The position numbers and the translations under genes are program-made. A DNA stretch of 64,000 nt, taken from assembly GCA_022592445.1 (NCBI GenBank), contig JABYQR010000188.1, positions 1-64,000 of the forward strand. The letters are read 5' to 3'. Shown piece by piece: positions 45,511 through 56,437 of this stretch. Below the pieces are notes generated by a model. It was not told the DNA's origin and did not search any database. It saw only the letters and a program-made list of their open reading frames with translations. Within the stretch, counting starts at the first letter, position 1. The number at the start of each line of letters is the position of its first letter. Origin of the DNA: Cytidiella melzeri. Taxonomy: Eukaryota; Basidiomycota; Agaricomycetes; Polyporales; Irpicaceae.

Positions 45511-45845
45511 CATCAGGGAACAAGTCCGCCGCTACGGGAAGCTACGTAGCAGTTGCAACAGTCGTAGTTATCGTAGACAAGTACCCTATCCTGGAGCGCT
45601 ACGGATCACACCCCCAACTCCGTAGCACTCCGTACCATGTACTGTGTAGCACCGTAGCATTATTCCGTAGCATTGTGATTAAGTTGTCGCTGCTCCGTAG
45701 TACTGGTAATGTAGCTCCTGTAGCTCTCGTAATGCATGTTTCTGGCAGACAATTGGTATTCCATCGCGAACAAATCAATAACATTAGCTAAACTATGAAG
45801 TTATGGTACCCGACTGGTACCGGTTACTGGGGTATCCGTCAAAAT
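45511..45845. repeat. Left subterminal repeats of Plavaka-2
   Basis: The first 12 bp are the terminal inverted repeat. Up to about 45735 the motif CCGTAG/GTAGC or its complement recurs about a dozen times (for example near 45531, 45541, 45560, 45569, 45599, 45621, 45653, 45671, 45703, 45718). On the right side the motif is inverted, as GAGCTAC. Confidence 0.75.
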
Positions 45846-48167
45846 TTAGTTGCTGTCGTCCTCATCCACCCAATTGTCCAAGTCCTGCAGCGCGTTCTCC
45901 TTTGCAACGTCCGAAAGTCCCAGAGGCTTGTCTTGTTTGCGCTCGATGCCCCCGAGGCGGCTGAAAGGTATTGTGAGTTGTGAGACATGCATGTGTTGCA
46001 AACGACGATAAGCGGAACTCACAGGATTTTCTTGAACAGGCTATGGCGAATCTTTGTGGTGATGACGGGGCGTAGCTTGGCCCAGTCTCCGAGCTGGCCA
46101 AGGTGCTCTTTGACCACCTGACCGTAGGTGGTCTCACGGAACTCGGAGCCTTTTTGCTCCAGTCGCCCCGTTGCCCAGCGCATCAAACCAAAACGGACCT
46201 GTGTGTCTTATGTTATCAGCGACAACAGAAGGTTTGAATGATTCTTACATACCATGGCGAGCAACAGCGCGATTGTTGGAAGTGGGAGTGGATCAAATAA
46301 CGCGCTGAATTCGGCGCCAGGAGATGTGTCTCCGCGAAAGACCAGTTCTTGCAATGCGTGTCGAATGATCGATACCTGTGCCAGCCCTCGAGGGGGATCG
46401 AGTGTGAATTCCTGAATGTGATGAGCTTATGTACAAAACCTCGTAGCATTGAACGTACCTCGTAACAATACTGATTAGCGTCCTGAGCCTGTCCGATTGG
46501 CTGCAGTAGCCACGCCACCCGCTCTGCATTGGCTTTGGCGGTAGCGTCCTTTGATGTGTCAGTTTTGAGTCCGTATGTCTCCACTATCTTGCCGCAAATC
46601 TTGTCCCTGAGATGACCGCGAAAGCTTGAAGCACGACCGATAATCTGTTGGGGATCAGCAAGAGCTAACGAGAACTCATGAATACATACCACCAAATAGA
46701 TACCCCTGACTGCCTCGTCGTCAGGGGAACAGCTGCGCTCGACCTCTTCGCAGCTAATCTGGAACACACTTCTTGCCCAAGTGTGCTGCGTGTCGTGATC
46801 TGGAAATGCAGATTCAGTCAATACTTTCAGCTGGTAACATACGATAGCCCGCGATATGATTGTCGCGGTGATGCCGGTGTAATTGCTCTCTTTTGGTCTA
46901 CCGTTGGTCGGCGCGGAGCCACCTTTGTACTCGACAGAGCTGTAGGCTTGGGGCGCTACATCAGACGCAGTACGTGGCTGCTTACGCTGCCTTCCTGCGT
47001 GTTCGTTTGGAGAAGGCCTCACGTGGTGACGGCCACTGGCACCTGTTGACACCGAAGGCTGCGCTTGTGGTCGTCTTCTCACCTCCTGGGCAGCAACAAC
47101 CACAGCGCTGTCCACTCGATCCAAAGGTGACCCTGACCGGACTGAAGATGGAGCTCTTGAGGTAAGTGGAGATGATGCTGGTAAGGACACTTGACCGGAA
47201 GACTCGGAGTAGTGTGAGCGACGACGAGAGGGCAACTGAGAATGGCCATGAGAACTTGAGCGCAGCGGCGAGCGACCACGCGAGCCTGAGTGCAGCAGCA
47301 AGTGACTGCGAGAGCGCGACAATGAGCGCTGACGAGAGGGTGGTGCACAAGAGCGCAACAGTGAGCGCTGACAAGAGGATGGTGCACGAGAGCGTGACAG
47401 TGAGCGGTGTCGAGAGGATGGTGCACAAGAGCGCGACTGTGAGCGCTGAAGAGAGGGTGGTGCATGACAGCGCGACTGTGAGCGCTGACGAGAGGGTGGT
47501 GGCGAGAGCGACTCTGAGCGATTGTGGAGAAACAAAGGTGGTGTTGGTTTGGGATTGTTGACACGATGTTTCAGCTGCTTGAGTGGTTGGACCACGCTAA
47601 TAACGCCTTTCCACTGGAACTAGAGATCATGTAGTGAGTACTGTATCAACGGTGGTGGTGTCGCATCTGTACCTGGGACTCGTAGCCAATAATGTCGTTG
47701 TCTTCGTCTTCAGGTGGCCAGTCATCATCGCCACTGCCACAATTGAGCCCGTTGCTGTTCTCGCCATCTTCGTCGTTGCCTGCAGCGTTATCTGGCTGCT
47801 TGGTTGTTGATGTCGCTGCTCGTTGTTGCTTTCCTGCAGGTGAATCAACGAGAGGTAAGGATATTGTAGGTAATTATGATGTTCTCACCTCGCGTTTGTG
47901 CTCGCTGCAATGTCTTGTTCTCATTCTCGAGCTTCTTGAGTCGCTTGAGGAGCTCGCTGTGGTCTGCAAGTGTTCATAGTCAGCGAAGAGTTGCCCGTAG
48001 TGAGTCAGAGGGTCACCTATGTCAGCCTGCTTCTTGGATTTCTTGCGCTCTCTTCGAGAAGCAGAGCGCACCGGATTTGCTGGCTGTGGTTGCTGGGGAG
48101 TTTGTCCTGTGCCGGAGTCTGAGTCTGAGCCTGCTTTTTGTGCAGCAGCTTTTCGCTTTGCGGGCAT
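45846..48167 (-). CDS. DUF6532-like protein encoded by Plavaka-2
   Basis: At least seven exons, beginning MPAKRKAAAQKAG (48167); first exons 48167-48017, 47963-47889, 47833-47673 and from 47619. Stop TAA is at 45846-45848. A basic N-terminus leads to a coiled coil (HSELLKRLKKLENENKTLQRA) and an acidic linker (DDDWPPEDEDND). A tandem Arg-Ser repeat follows (about 11-residue units, APSSRQRSLSRS-like). The DUF6532-type core then has RGHLRDKICGKIVETYGL, SIIRHALQELVFRGD, EFSALFDPLPLPTIALLLAM and FGLMRWATGRL, ending VTTKI-like RHSLFKKIL and an acidic tail. It is oriented head-to-head with the transposase, as in Plavaka-1. The N-terminal halves of the two DUF6532-like proteins are unlike each other; the cores share motif order. 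Confidence 0.75.
47265..47530 (-). repeat. Coding minisatellite for Arg-Ser repeats
   Basis: Units of about 33 bp repeat about seven times inside the DUF6532-like gene of Plavaka-2 and encode variants of APSSRQRSLSRS. The phase is kept, so the repeat expands the protein without breaking it. Confidence 0.7.
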
Positions 48168-48328
48168 TGCTAGGAGAAGGACGACACCAGGAAGAGCTTG
48201 ACGTGGCAGTAGAGAGACACAGAGATGACGCGCATGAAGCGAACACGTACCCGGTAAAAAAAGCTTGAATCCCCACGGATCACCCCAAACGACTGTACCG
48301 CCAGGTCACAACTCACTTTTTGGTCTTC
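48168..48328. promoter_or_regulatory. Shared divergent promoter region of Plavaka-2
   Basis: 161 bp separate the two start codons. GTACCCGGTAAAAAAAGCTT near 48250 is the only AT-rich core. As in Plavaka-1, a single control region must serve both genes. Confidence 0.6.
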
Positions 48329-51300
48329 ATGTCTTCGACCAGCTTCCACAGATGCTCTTATTGCGGGTGTACGAAACCTACCGTTCAAGGAATCCGAGCG
48401 CACATGAAGCTCAGTAGCTCATGCCGAGATGCGTGGGAAGCAAAGCTAAACAGAAAACAATCGCTGTCAGTCTCGACCAACAATGATGAGGACTCTTTGC
48501 AACGTACCAGCTGTCGTCGTGAAGACACTGCACCCCACTCACCCAATGACCCCGACAACTCTAATACAGCGACAGAGCAGGCTTTTGAACCCTGTGCAGA
48601 GCAGGACCAAGCCGAGGAGGTTGTGGAGGAGGTATATGAGGCGGGGGGAATCCCAGTGAACCCGTTTATAGATGACCTTGACACGAGAAACGCAGGGGCA
48701 AAGCTGGGTCGAGGAGATAATCTATTCGCGAAGATAAACAAAGAGCAAATGAGTGAGGGGTCAAATGAAAACACACCGTGGGCCCCGTTCATCAATGGGG
48801 AAGAATGGGGATTGGTGCAGTGGCTGATGAGTAGTGGGTTGAGTCAATCCGAGATTGACAAGTATCTGAAGCTCGACATGGTGAGTCCTGCGTAAGACTT
48901 TGCTACAAGATTATTGAAAGGGACGTACAGGCACAAAATCGACCAGAGCTCTTGTTCAAAGATAAGCAAACGTTCCTGAACAAGATTGATAGCCTCCCTC
49001 GCGGTCCTGGATGGCAGTGCGAGATTTTTGAAGCAACAGGAGACGAATGTGATGAAGAAGGTAAGGAACATGTGGAAGTGTTTGAGCTATGGAAACGGGA
49101 CCCCGTTGAGTGTATCCGCGAGCTCTTGTCCAACCCGTCGTTTGCATGCCATATGAAATACGCACCTGAGCGCCGTTACGAGGACGAGTGGATGAAGAAG
49201 CCAATACTGAGTGAGATGTGGAGTGGGACGTGGTGGGAGAGCGTTCAGGTACGTCGCGGCACAAGTCCAGAATCAGAATACTCACGGTCATATAGAATCT
49301 GCTACCGCCAGGGGCAACAGTGGTCCCCGTGATCCTCGCATCTGATAAGACTCAATTATCAAACTTCAGCGGCGATAAATCCGCGTGGCCGGTGTACCTC
49401 ACCATTGGGAATATTGAGAAGGCCGTTCGCCGATCACCCTCGTATCATGCAACGGTCTTGCTAGGATATCTTCCGGTGTCGAAGATGGAATGTTTCTCGA
49501 AAAGCAAACGATTGTTAGCTACGTACCAACTTTTCCATGATTGCATGCGCTCCCTGTTAGCCCCGCTTATCAAGGCGGGGAAAGACGGTGTTGAGATGGT
49601 GTGCGCTGATGGCTTCCTTCGCAAAGTGTACCCGGTACTGGCGGCGTACATTGCGGACCATCCCGAGCAATGTCTTGTTGCTTGCTGCCAGCAAAACCAT
49701 TGCCCTCGGTGCCTTGTGAAACCTGAAAGACGAGGTCAGCCAGTCGAATCACCACTACGGAATCCAGCAGAAACGGCTTCAATGATCCGCGAAACCCTCC
49801 GGTCTGGTGGACAAAAACCGCGGGGTTTTGAAGAAGCCGGCCTGCAGGCGATCGACCCATTCTGGAAAAATCTTCCGTATTGCAATATATTCGCCTGCAT
49901 GACACCTGATCTCCTGCATCAGCTTCATAAAGGCATGTTCAAGGATCATACCGTCAAGTGGGCGACAGCGTGTGTTGATGGGAAGGAAGACGAAGTGGAC
50001 AGGCGATTCTGCACAATGCCAACCCATCCCGATCTCCGCCATTTCCATAAGGGCATCTCGTTGGTCTCGCAGTGGACGGGTAATGAATACAAGCATATGG
50101 AGAAGGTATTCCTCGGCGTAGTTGCGGGAAGTGCCGACACAGATGTGGTCAAGGCGGTGCGAGCCGTTTTGGACTTCATCAGTTATGCTCACTTCGAAAC
50201 ACATACCAACGATTTCCTCTCAGGTTTGAACGACGCCTGGACACGCTTTCACTCATACAAGCAGGTCTTCGTGCGGCTAGGAGTACGAAAAGACTTCAAC
50301 GGTATTCCAAAGCTCCATTCCATGACTCACTATCTTGAGTCCATCCGTCTTCTAGGGACCGCAGATGGATACAACTCCGAAGGGCCTGAACGGCTCCACA
50401 TTGACTTTGCCAAAGTTGGTTATCGTGCAAGCAATCGCAAGCAGTACATCCACCAGATGACTGTATGGCTCGATCGACAGGACGCTGTACGCCGGTTCGA
50501 AGCCTATCTCCGCTGGTTGAAACACGGCCGCGTTTCACAATTTCTTCGGACAGGAGAGGAGGAGGATGGGAATCATGATGAGGACGATGGTGAGAACATT
50601 CGCGCTGACCAGCCGGCGTTGGGAGCAGATGCCAGTGAAGGCATCTATACTATTGCGCGGAAGCCTACATTCCCCAACATAGTCAGGACGATAGTTGCCG
50701 AGTTCTGCGCACCGGATTTCGCTCAATGCCTGGAGGACTTTGTGACCAAGACACAGGGTGTTCCGAGTCATTCCTCGCAAGCACCAACAGTAAGTTCGGC
50801 TTCGTCGTTACACGCAGCAAAACACTCACACATCACAGACAACCCCACAGTCTCTGTCTTTCCTTTGCTCCATCAACAGCTACACTACATTCGTGGTTTA
50901 TAAACACTTCAAGAAGGCCTTGCCTCAAATGAGCCAAGTCTCGAAGAAACTCACCTCGGATTCAATACGCGCGTTTCCCGCTCGACTCGGAGCGACAGCA
51001 AGCACACTGCCTCGTCGTCTTTGTGCTCAGGCCGCACAATTCTCCACGGTGCTAGCCTTCAATGGCGCATATGGCGGTACCCGTCCTGATGATGGTACCA
51101 ACACCGGTTTGTATAATCCTATCGATGGTGAGTGGCTTCAATGTGTTCATGAATGTCGGGAACTCTCTAACGTATAGCAGGTCTGACCGTCGCACAAGTC
51201 CGAGTCATTTTTTGCCTTCCGGAAACTGTCAGCTATCTCAGCAAACATCCGCTTGCGTACGTCGAGTGGTTCACGCCGTTCCAACCGTACGGCGATATCA

Positions 51301-51560
51301 CCGGCATGTTTTCTGTTGCACCATCACAAAGAAATCGTCGTCGTCGCGTGTCGATCATCCCCATCACCGCTATCGTACGTTCTTGTCATCTTATACCTGT
51401 GTGGGGTCGTGCTGCCAACATTCACTGGACCTCGGAGAATGTACTGGAGCGGTGTACTCGTTTCTATGTCAATACTTACCTGCGACACACGGACTTTGTT
51501 TTATTTCGATTTCTTGTAGATAGATGGCGAAAAACTTGCAACACTTCATCAATTCTCTAA
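48329..51560 (+). CDS. Plavaka-type transposase, apparently intact
   Basis: Five exons: 48329-48880, 48931-49248, 49296-50789, 50839-51127, 51181-51560; 1,010 residues with no internal stop. N-terminal C2H2 finger (CSYCGCTKPTVQGIRAH), acidic linker, then GTWWESVQ. The core has the segments shared with Plavaka-1: VILASDKTQLSNFSGDKSAWPVY, LTIGNIEKAVRRSPS, CPRCLVKPE, TPDLLHQLHKGMFKDH, GIPKLHSMTHYLESIRLLG, and GPERLHIDFAKVGYRASNRK with conserved acidic residues. C-terminus: LAYVEWFTPF and WTSENVLERCTRFYVNTYL. Acidic residues in these blocks are likely metal ligands of an RNase H-like fold, by analogy. The start at 48329 is the first ATG before the zinc finger. Confidence 0.88.
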
Positions 51561-51752
51561 TAAATCATTCTTTGCATTTTCATGTTATTTACGCAACTAT
51601 GGGGCCCTACAGGTAGCTACAGAGAACAATGCCAAGCTACGTAGAGCTACAGAGAACAATGCCAAGCTACGTAGAGCTACCGCGCCAGATCAATGTCAAC
51701 TGGCGCTCCGTAGTACCGGACTTACTACGTGGTTATTCCCTGTTTCCTGATG
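51561..51752. repeat. Right subterminal repeats and end of Plavaka-2
   Basis: A 30 bp sequence starting AGAGAACAATGCCAAGC is perfectly repeated in tandem at 51621-51650 and 51651-51680. Each copy carries the palindrome CTACGTAG followed by AGCTAC. The terminal 12 bp (51741-51752) mirror the left end. Confidence 0.85.
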
Positions 51753-51936
51753 CGTAGTATCCAGATTTAATGCGTCTGGATTGGGCGGAGGGGGTGATGG
51801 CTCTTAGAAACCACCTAAATTGTGCCATGCAACGTAGCCGAAGTGCTAAAGTGCCGTCGGTTGCAAGAACCTGGGTATCATCGATGTAGACTGTTTCGAG
51901 AATGCAAGTAGAAGCCCTTATTGACACTGGCCCCAT
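51753..51936 (-). pseudogene. Unidentified gene, 5' part, split by Plavaka-2
   Basis: The minus-strand frame MGPVSIRASTCILETVYIDD continues through ALRLRCMAQFRWFLRAI to SRRIKSGYYA at the element boundary. It rejoins the frame left of 45510 in the same phase after precise removal. No family is recognised with confidence; the ETVYIDDTQVLATDG style is like leucine-rich F-box proteins. Confidence 0.4.
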
Positions 51937-52623
51937 GTGAGACGCTTGTCACAAATATGCGTGACAGCTCTGCGGCCCGGGAGATCCTGCAGCTTTGTGG
52001 CGTTCGGCGCCAGGCCAGTTGTGCGCGTCACCCCCATGAGTCATGCCCATAAAAGTGGACGAGACTTCTATCAAAACACATCGGCGGGTGAGCAGACTAA
52101 GTCATGAGTATGTGTGGTTTCAGAGGTACTGCATGTACACGCGTACGATGCAAGGGTTCATCACCGTTCATATTCATGCATAGGAACATAGTCTTACGTG
52201 CTACGTAGAGAGGAAGAAAGAAGTATTGACACACACAGAAAGACAAAGAAAAGAAATAAAGACAAAGTCAAAAAAATGAAGAGACCGGAAGTACACACGA
52301 ATCAACGAAACCACTACTTACACTGGCGCATTGCGAAGAATGCGCGAGGCCAATCGACTAACTGGCAGACAGGACCAAAATAAAGGAGGATGGGACGACC
52401 CGTGAAGAAGGTGCGATGGTAATACCAATGAAATGGTTCAGTGCTTGATACTTGAGGCTTGCGTCGTTATATATGCTTAATGCTTAGCTGGCACGTTAGC
52501 AGGACCTGGCGTGGATCTGTTCTACAGCCTGCCAAGGCCCGGGGCGAGAGTCAGCGCACATTCCCCTTATACCATAGGTATGAATCGCTTACCTCAGCAA
52601 GAGCATAATTACATAAAGACAGT
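51937..52623. other. Intergenic, purine-rich, no gene
   Basis: A purine-rich run at about 52205-52295 (AAAGAAAAGAAATAAAGACA-like) is the only notable feature. It lies downstream of the minus-strand gene that ends at 52624. Confidence 0.4.
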
Positions 52624-55600
52624 CTACTTGTTTACCTGCGCGAATATCTCTGTGATCGTCCTGCGACGCTCCTTGCGAGTTGAATTCAAGGTGAGTGATT
52701 GCGTGCTTGTTGTAGGCATGTTGGCTCGAGGAGCGTCAAGGGAGGCACGGCCTCTGGTCCCGTACGTCCTGGGCCTTTCAGTCTCAGAGCCAGACATAAC
52801 ATCCCTCGGGTTGATACCTCCCGACGTAGAGTCCGTTGAAGCGGTACGAGATAAGTATCCTTGACCAGTAACGTGCTGTTGCAGACCGTTCAGCGCAGAG
52901 ATGGTCGAAGAGCGGGAAAACGTCACTCCATTCGTCCCGCCTGAGCTACGTGAGTTCGTTCTGCTCATCGACGGAGGCGATTCAGAAGTGGCAGAGTTGG
53001 ACACGGTTGCAGTGGTGACAGCGGTTGTAGCGTTCGGAGGTTTGATCATAGAAGGCAAAGATGAGCCTTCTGCACGGATAGTCAGGTTGGAACTGGTGGA
53101 CACCTTACGGCGACTGTTGGTCTCCGGAGAAACTGACTTTCTATTTTCCTTCCTTAACAAAGACTCTGACGGGAGCGTTGGGAGAGATGGAGCTACCGCC
53201 AATGGGGGAAGTGCTCGAGCCCGTCCACCAAGGGAAATGCCTAGTCTAGAGGCAGGGGTGGGTGATGGATCATGAGCGTGGATAGTCTCCTGCGAATCTA
53301 AACTTGACATCATAGCTGCGGTACGAGGACTGGTGTCAGAAACGACCCGCTTCTCTCGTGGAGTATATAAACGGCGAATCGACGCGTTCGGCGCCAAATT
53401 CGCAGTTAACCGCGAAGAGGGAGGTGTTTGCTCAGCGTGTCCACCGCCAGTACTCCTACTCTCGTTACTACCACTCGAGCCACGTGTCAGAGACTGCAGC
53501 GCAGAAGAAGGCCGAGTATTGGCAGTCTTACTCCGTGCAAGATTGGCCAACTTCTCCTTCAGAGCCGAACCAGGCTCGCGAGGGTCCCAACTTCGCCTCG
53601 TCTCTCCACTCTGTCTTCCATCGGAGCTCTTCTTATCGCTCGAGGTCGATGTGTCTGGAGCAGCATACCGACGCGCAGCTTCCTCGTCCAAACTCATACT
53701 ACGCAAATGCAGCGCTGCACCGGCGGTTGCGGGGGCAGAGGTACAATCTCTAAGGACCTTTCCGACGCCAAGCAAGAACTGTGTCGTCGAACGCACAATC
53801 TCGTCACTAAGCCGAAGTTTCTCGCGCTCGTCTGCGCCAATTTGCTGCCACACCTCAGTCAAGCTATCTCGAGTATTGCCAGCGTCTTCAATTTCCGCCT
53901 CGATTTGTGCTTCAAGCGCGGCGCCCGCAGAAGACCGAATCAGGCTGTTCAGCCTGTCGAGTGCGTGCACAAACTGCTGAGAAGTCTGAAAGACGTCCGG
54001 GATCGTGGACGTGGACGTCAGGCCCATGGGAGGTAGCCTAGACAACTGAGACTCAAACATGCCGAGCGCCTCGAGCATAAGTCGGCGATGTTCAGCATGA
54101 GACTCACGGCCGCCCGGCGCTGTGGAGAGTCTGCCTGAACTAGGCGTCTGAAGGGGGCGTTCAGTGCGAGTGGAGCTAGCCAAATCATCCAGTGTGACGG
54201 CAGAAGAACTGGCTTCATGGTCGGATGTAGCCCGATAAGCACGAGCTGCCGGCGGTGCAGTTCGAGGGGAACGGGTGTCGTGATGCAAAGCTGCCATAGA
54301 AGTCACCGGGCGAGCGCCAGGTGTGAGAAACGCGTACTGTCGTTCGTTGTATCTCTGCAGCGCGGTAGCGGGCGTGCGTGGATCAGAAGTACGCGGAAGT
54401 GTAGACGGTGGCCCACCATGATTGGAGGTTGAAGCGGAAGAGATAGGTGATTCCCACTCGTCGTCGCCATAAATCGTTGACCGAGCACCGGTAGAGCGAG
54501 TACGCCGAATTTGTGCGGAAGGTGCACTGACATCTGAATGACCATTCACAAACACGTCATTCCTTCCGCCGCCATCGCGCCTTTTGATACCTGCGGCTCG
54601 AAGACCTTCATCAACAATGCGCTTGCTGGGACTGACATTGTTATCGATGCTTCCGTGCCTACCAAGCTGTCTTCGCCCACTGCCACCGGTATAGTTGGAG
54701 CTGCTGGTCTTTGATCGACTAGGAGTCGCAGGCTCGTCTTCTGCATCTCCATGCGACGCACTCAAATCCTCCGAAAGCCATCGAGTCTGGTGCTTCCTTG
54801 TAAGCTCACGCACGGTGGACGTTCGATTGCTCGAAGGCTCTCGTCGACGCGGGGAGCGCTGCTCATTGAAAACATTTCCTGGAGTATTCGATACGACAAT
54901 GCGTGTGGATGGCGAAGGCGAACGTCTCAACCTTGCATGGGCGCGATCTCGGTGGGGCGTCGCTATTACATGCTGCAGAAAGCGTTATCAACCTCGAACC
55001 CGCATACAGGCGCTATTCTACGCACCTCAGTATTGTCAACTTCATCGCCATCACGAAAAGCCGACGGTAGCAGGTTCCTCGACGTCTTCCCTCGACCAGC
55101 ACTCGCACCGATACTCTCGGCATGTCGGGAAGACGCAACCGCCGCCAAAGCAGCTGCCATGATATCCTCTCCCTCCAGTTCTTCATATCTCTGCCGAATT
55201 TCCTCTCGCTCGACCTGCGTGACAGCATGCGAAGAGCGCTTACGAGGCGTCCTAGCTTGCGAGGGGCCGGGAGTCGGTGTAGGAGATACGTCTCGGTCCC
55301 GTTGCTGGCGAAAGTCCTGTTCAGGTGAAGTTGGTGCTGAGAATCGTCTGCTCTTGGTGAACTGGCGATCTGCTGTAGACGAAACTAACAAGAGAGGGTT
55401 TACTTCTGAGTATACGGATGTCGGCGTATTGGACATGCTGTCTGATGACGAATGTTGATGCTGAGCATACGAAACGCGCCTGCTCTCACGTTCGGTTTCA
55501 GAGCCAGAATAAGTCTGGTTGTTGCCGTGGTAAAGGTGACTTGGGGTGTACGATGCAGAAGGTGATTCTCGATACATGGAAGTAGAGGGACGGGAGGAGG

Positions 55601-56437
55601 AAGTTGAAGAACGGCTGTGTGGTGTGGGTGACGCGATGTCGGGAGAGGAGTGAAGAGATCGAGTACAGTTGGGTGGGACAGGCGAGCTGAGTCGCTGTAT
55701 GGACGAAAGCTTGCTCAGGACCTATGAGTTTAACGTGAGACCAAACATCGAAGGTCGTTGTTTGTTGATGCAAAGCGAAGCGCGTTCATCGAAATCCAGG
55801 ATTAACCATAGAGACCGAGGGATTGTAAGTTAAGATGTGAATAGAGATGGTCAGCAGAAGGCTAGCCAGAAACGACCACTTCGACTCTCACCATGCGGTT
55901 CCGCTCCGTCAGGCTCTTGACTCTCTGCAAGGCAGAACTGTGCGCATCTGCCAGTTGGGGTGCGGATGGTGTTTGGTATGACCGCCTTCGACTCAGATTG
56001 TCAAAGCGGGCCGTCGTATCTTCATCAAAATTGTTGTCATTCTCGTGTGGGGGGTCGTCTTCGTCGTCGGTCAAGTTTGAATGTGGAGTTTGTTCATTGT
56101 TCTTGAAGGTCTTGCTGCTGCGTGAGATATCGGTCCGCCCATCGTACATGTCTATGGATGAGGCAGAATATGAGTTGCGGTGTGTTGCTGTTGATGTCCG
56201 CTTGCGCAGACTCCCGGTGTGCGAGGTGCCAGTGTCGTCGCCGACGCTTCCTGTGGAGTTCGTCGCGGGCGGTGAAGGGAGCCCTGTTTCGGAGGTGTCT
56301 GGTGAACCTCCTGGGCTAGGTGGCTCGGGCAGACGAGGCAAGTCGGGCGGTGTCGAGATGGAGGTCGAGGACCCGATGTAGATGGCGGATAAAGGACGTT
56401 GCTTGCTCTGAACAGCAAGGGGCGGACGAGTGGTCAT
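52624..56437 (-). CDS. Large Ser/Thr-rich protein with helical segment
   Basis: Start MTTRPPLAVQSKQRPLSAIY at 56437; end KERRRTITEIFAQVNK, stop 52624-52626. Segments 56437-~55893, ~55723-~54993 and ~54950-52624 are linked by GT-AG introns. The first junction (GTGAGA...CTCATAG) is clear; the second splice acceptor is not resolved. Total is about 1,200 residues. Most is disordered, rich in Ser, Pro and Arg, with TPSRSK and SPSTR-type kinase sites. Two helical stretches stand out: EREEIRQRYEELEGEDIMAAALAAV, and a longer one beginning RRLMLEALGMFESQLSRLP with LTEVWQQIGADEREKLRLSDE. I do not recognise a family. Cytoskeletal or cell-polarity scaffolds often look like this, but that is a guess. Confidence 0.7.

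Larger units (their letters stand above)
45511..51752. mobile_element. Plavaka-2: two-gene DNA transposon, probably intact
   Basis: 6,242 bp between CATCAGGGAACA (45511) and TGTTTCCTGATG (ending 51752). The ends are inverted repeats matching at 11 of 12 bases and share CATCAGGRAA with Plavaka-1. A direct CG flanks it (45509-45510 and 51753-51754). Contents: a DUF6532-like gene on the minus strand, a shared promoter, and a transposase gene on the plus strand with no stop or frameshift. Both subterminal regions are full of CGTAG/CTACG motifs. Confidence 0.88.
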
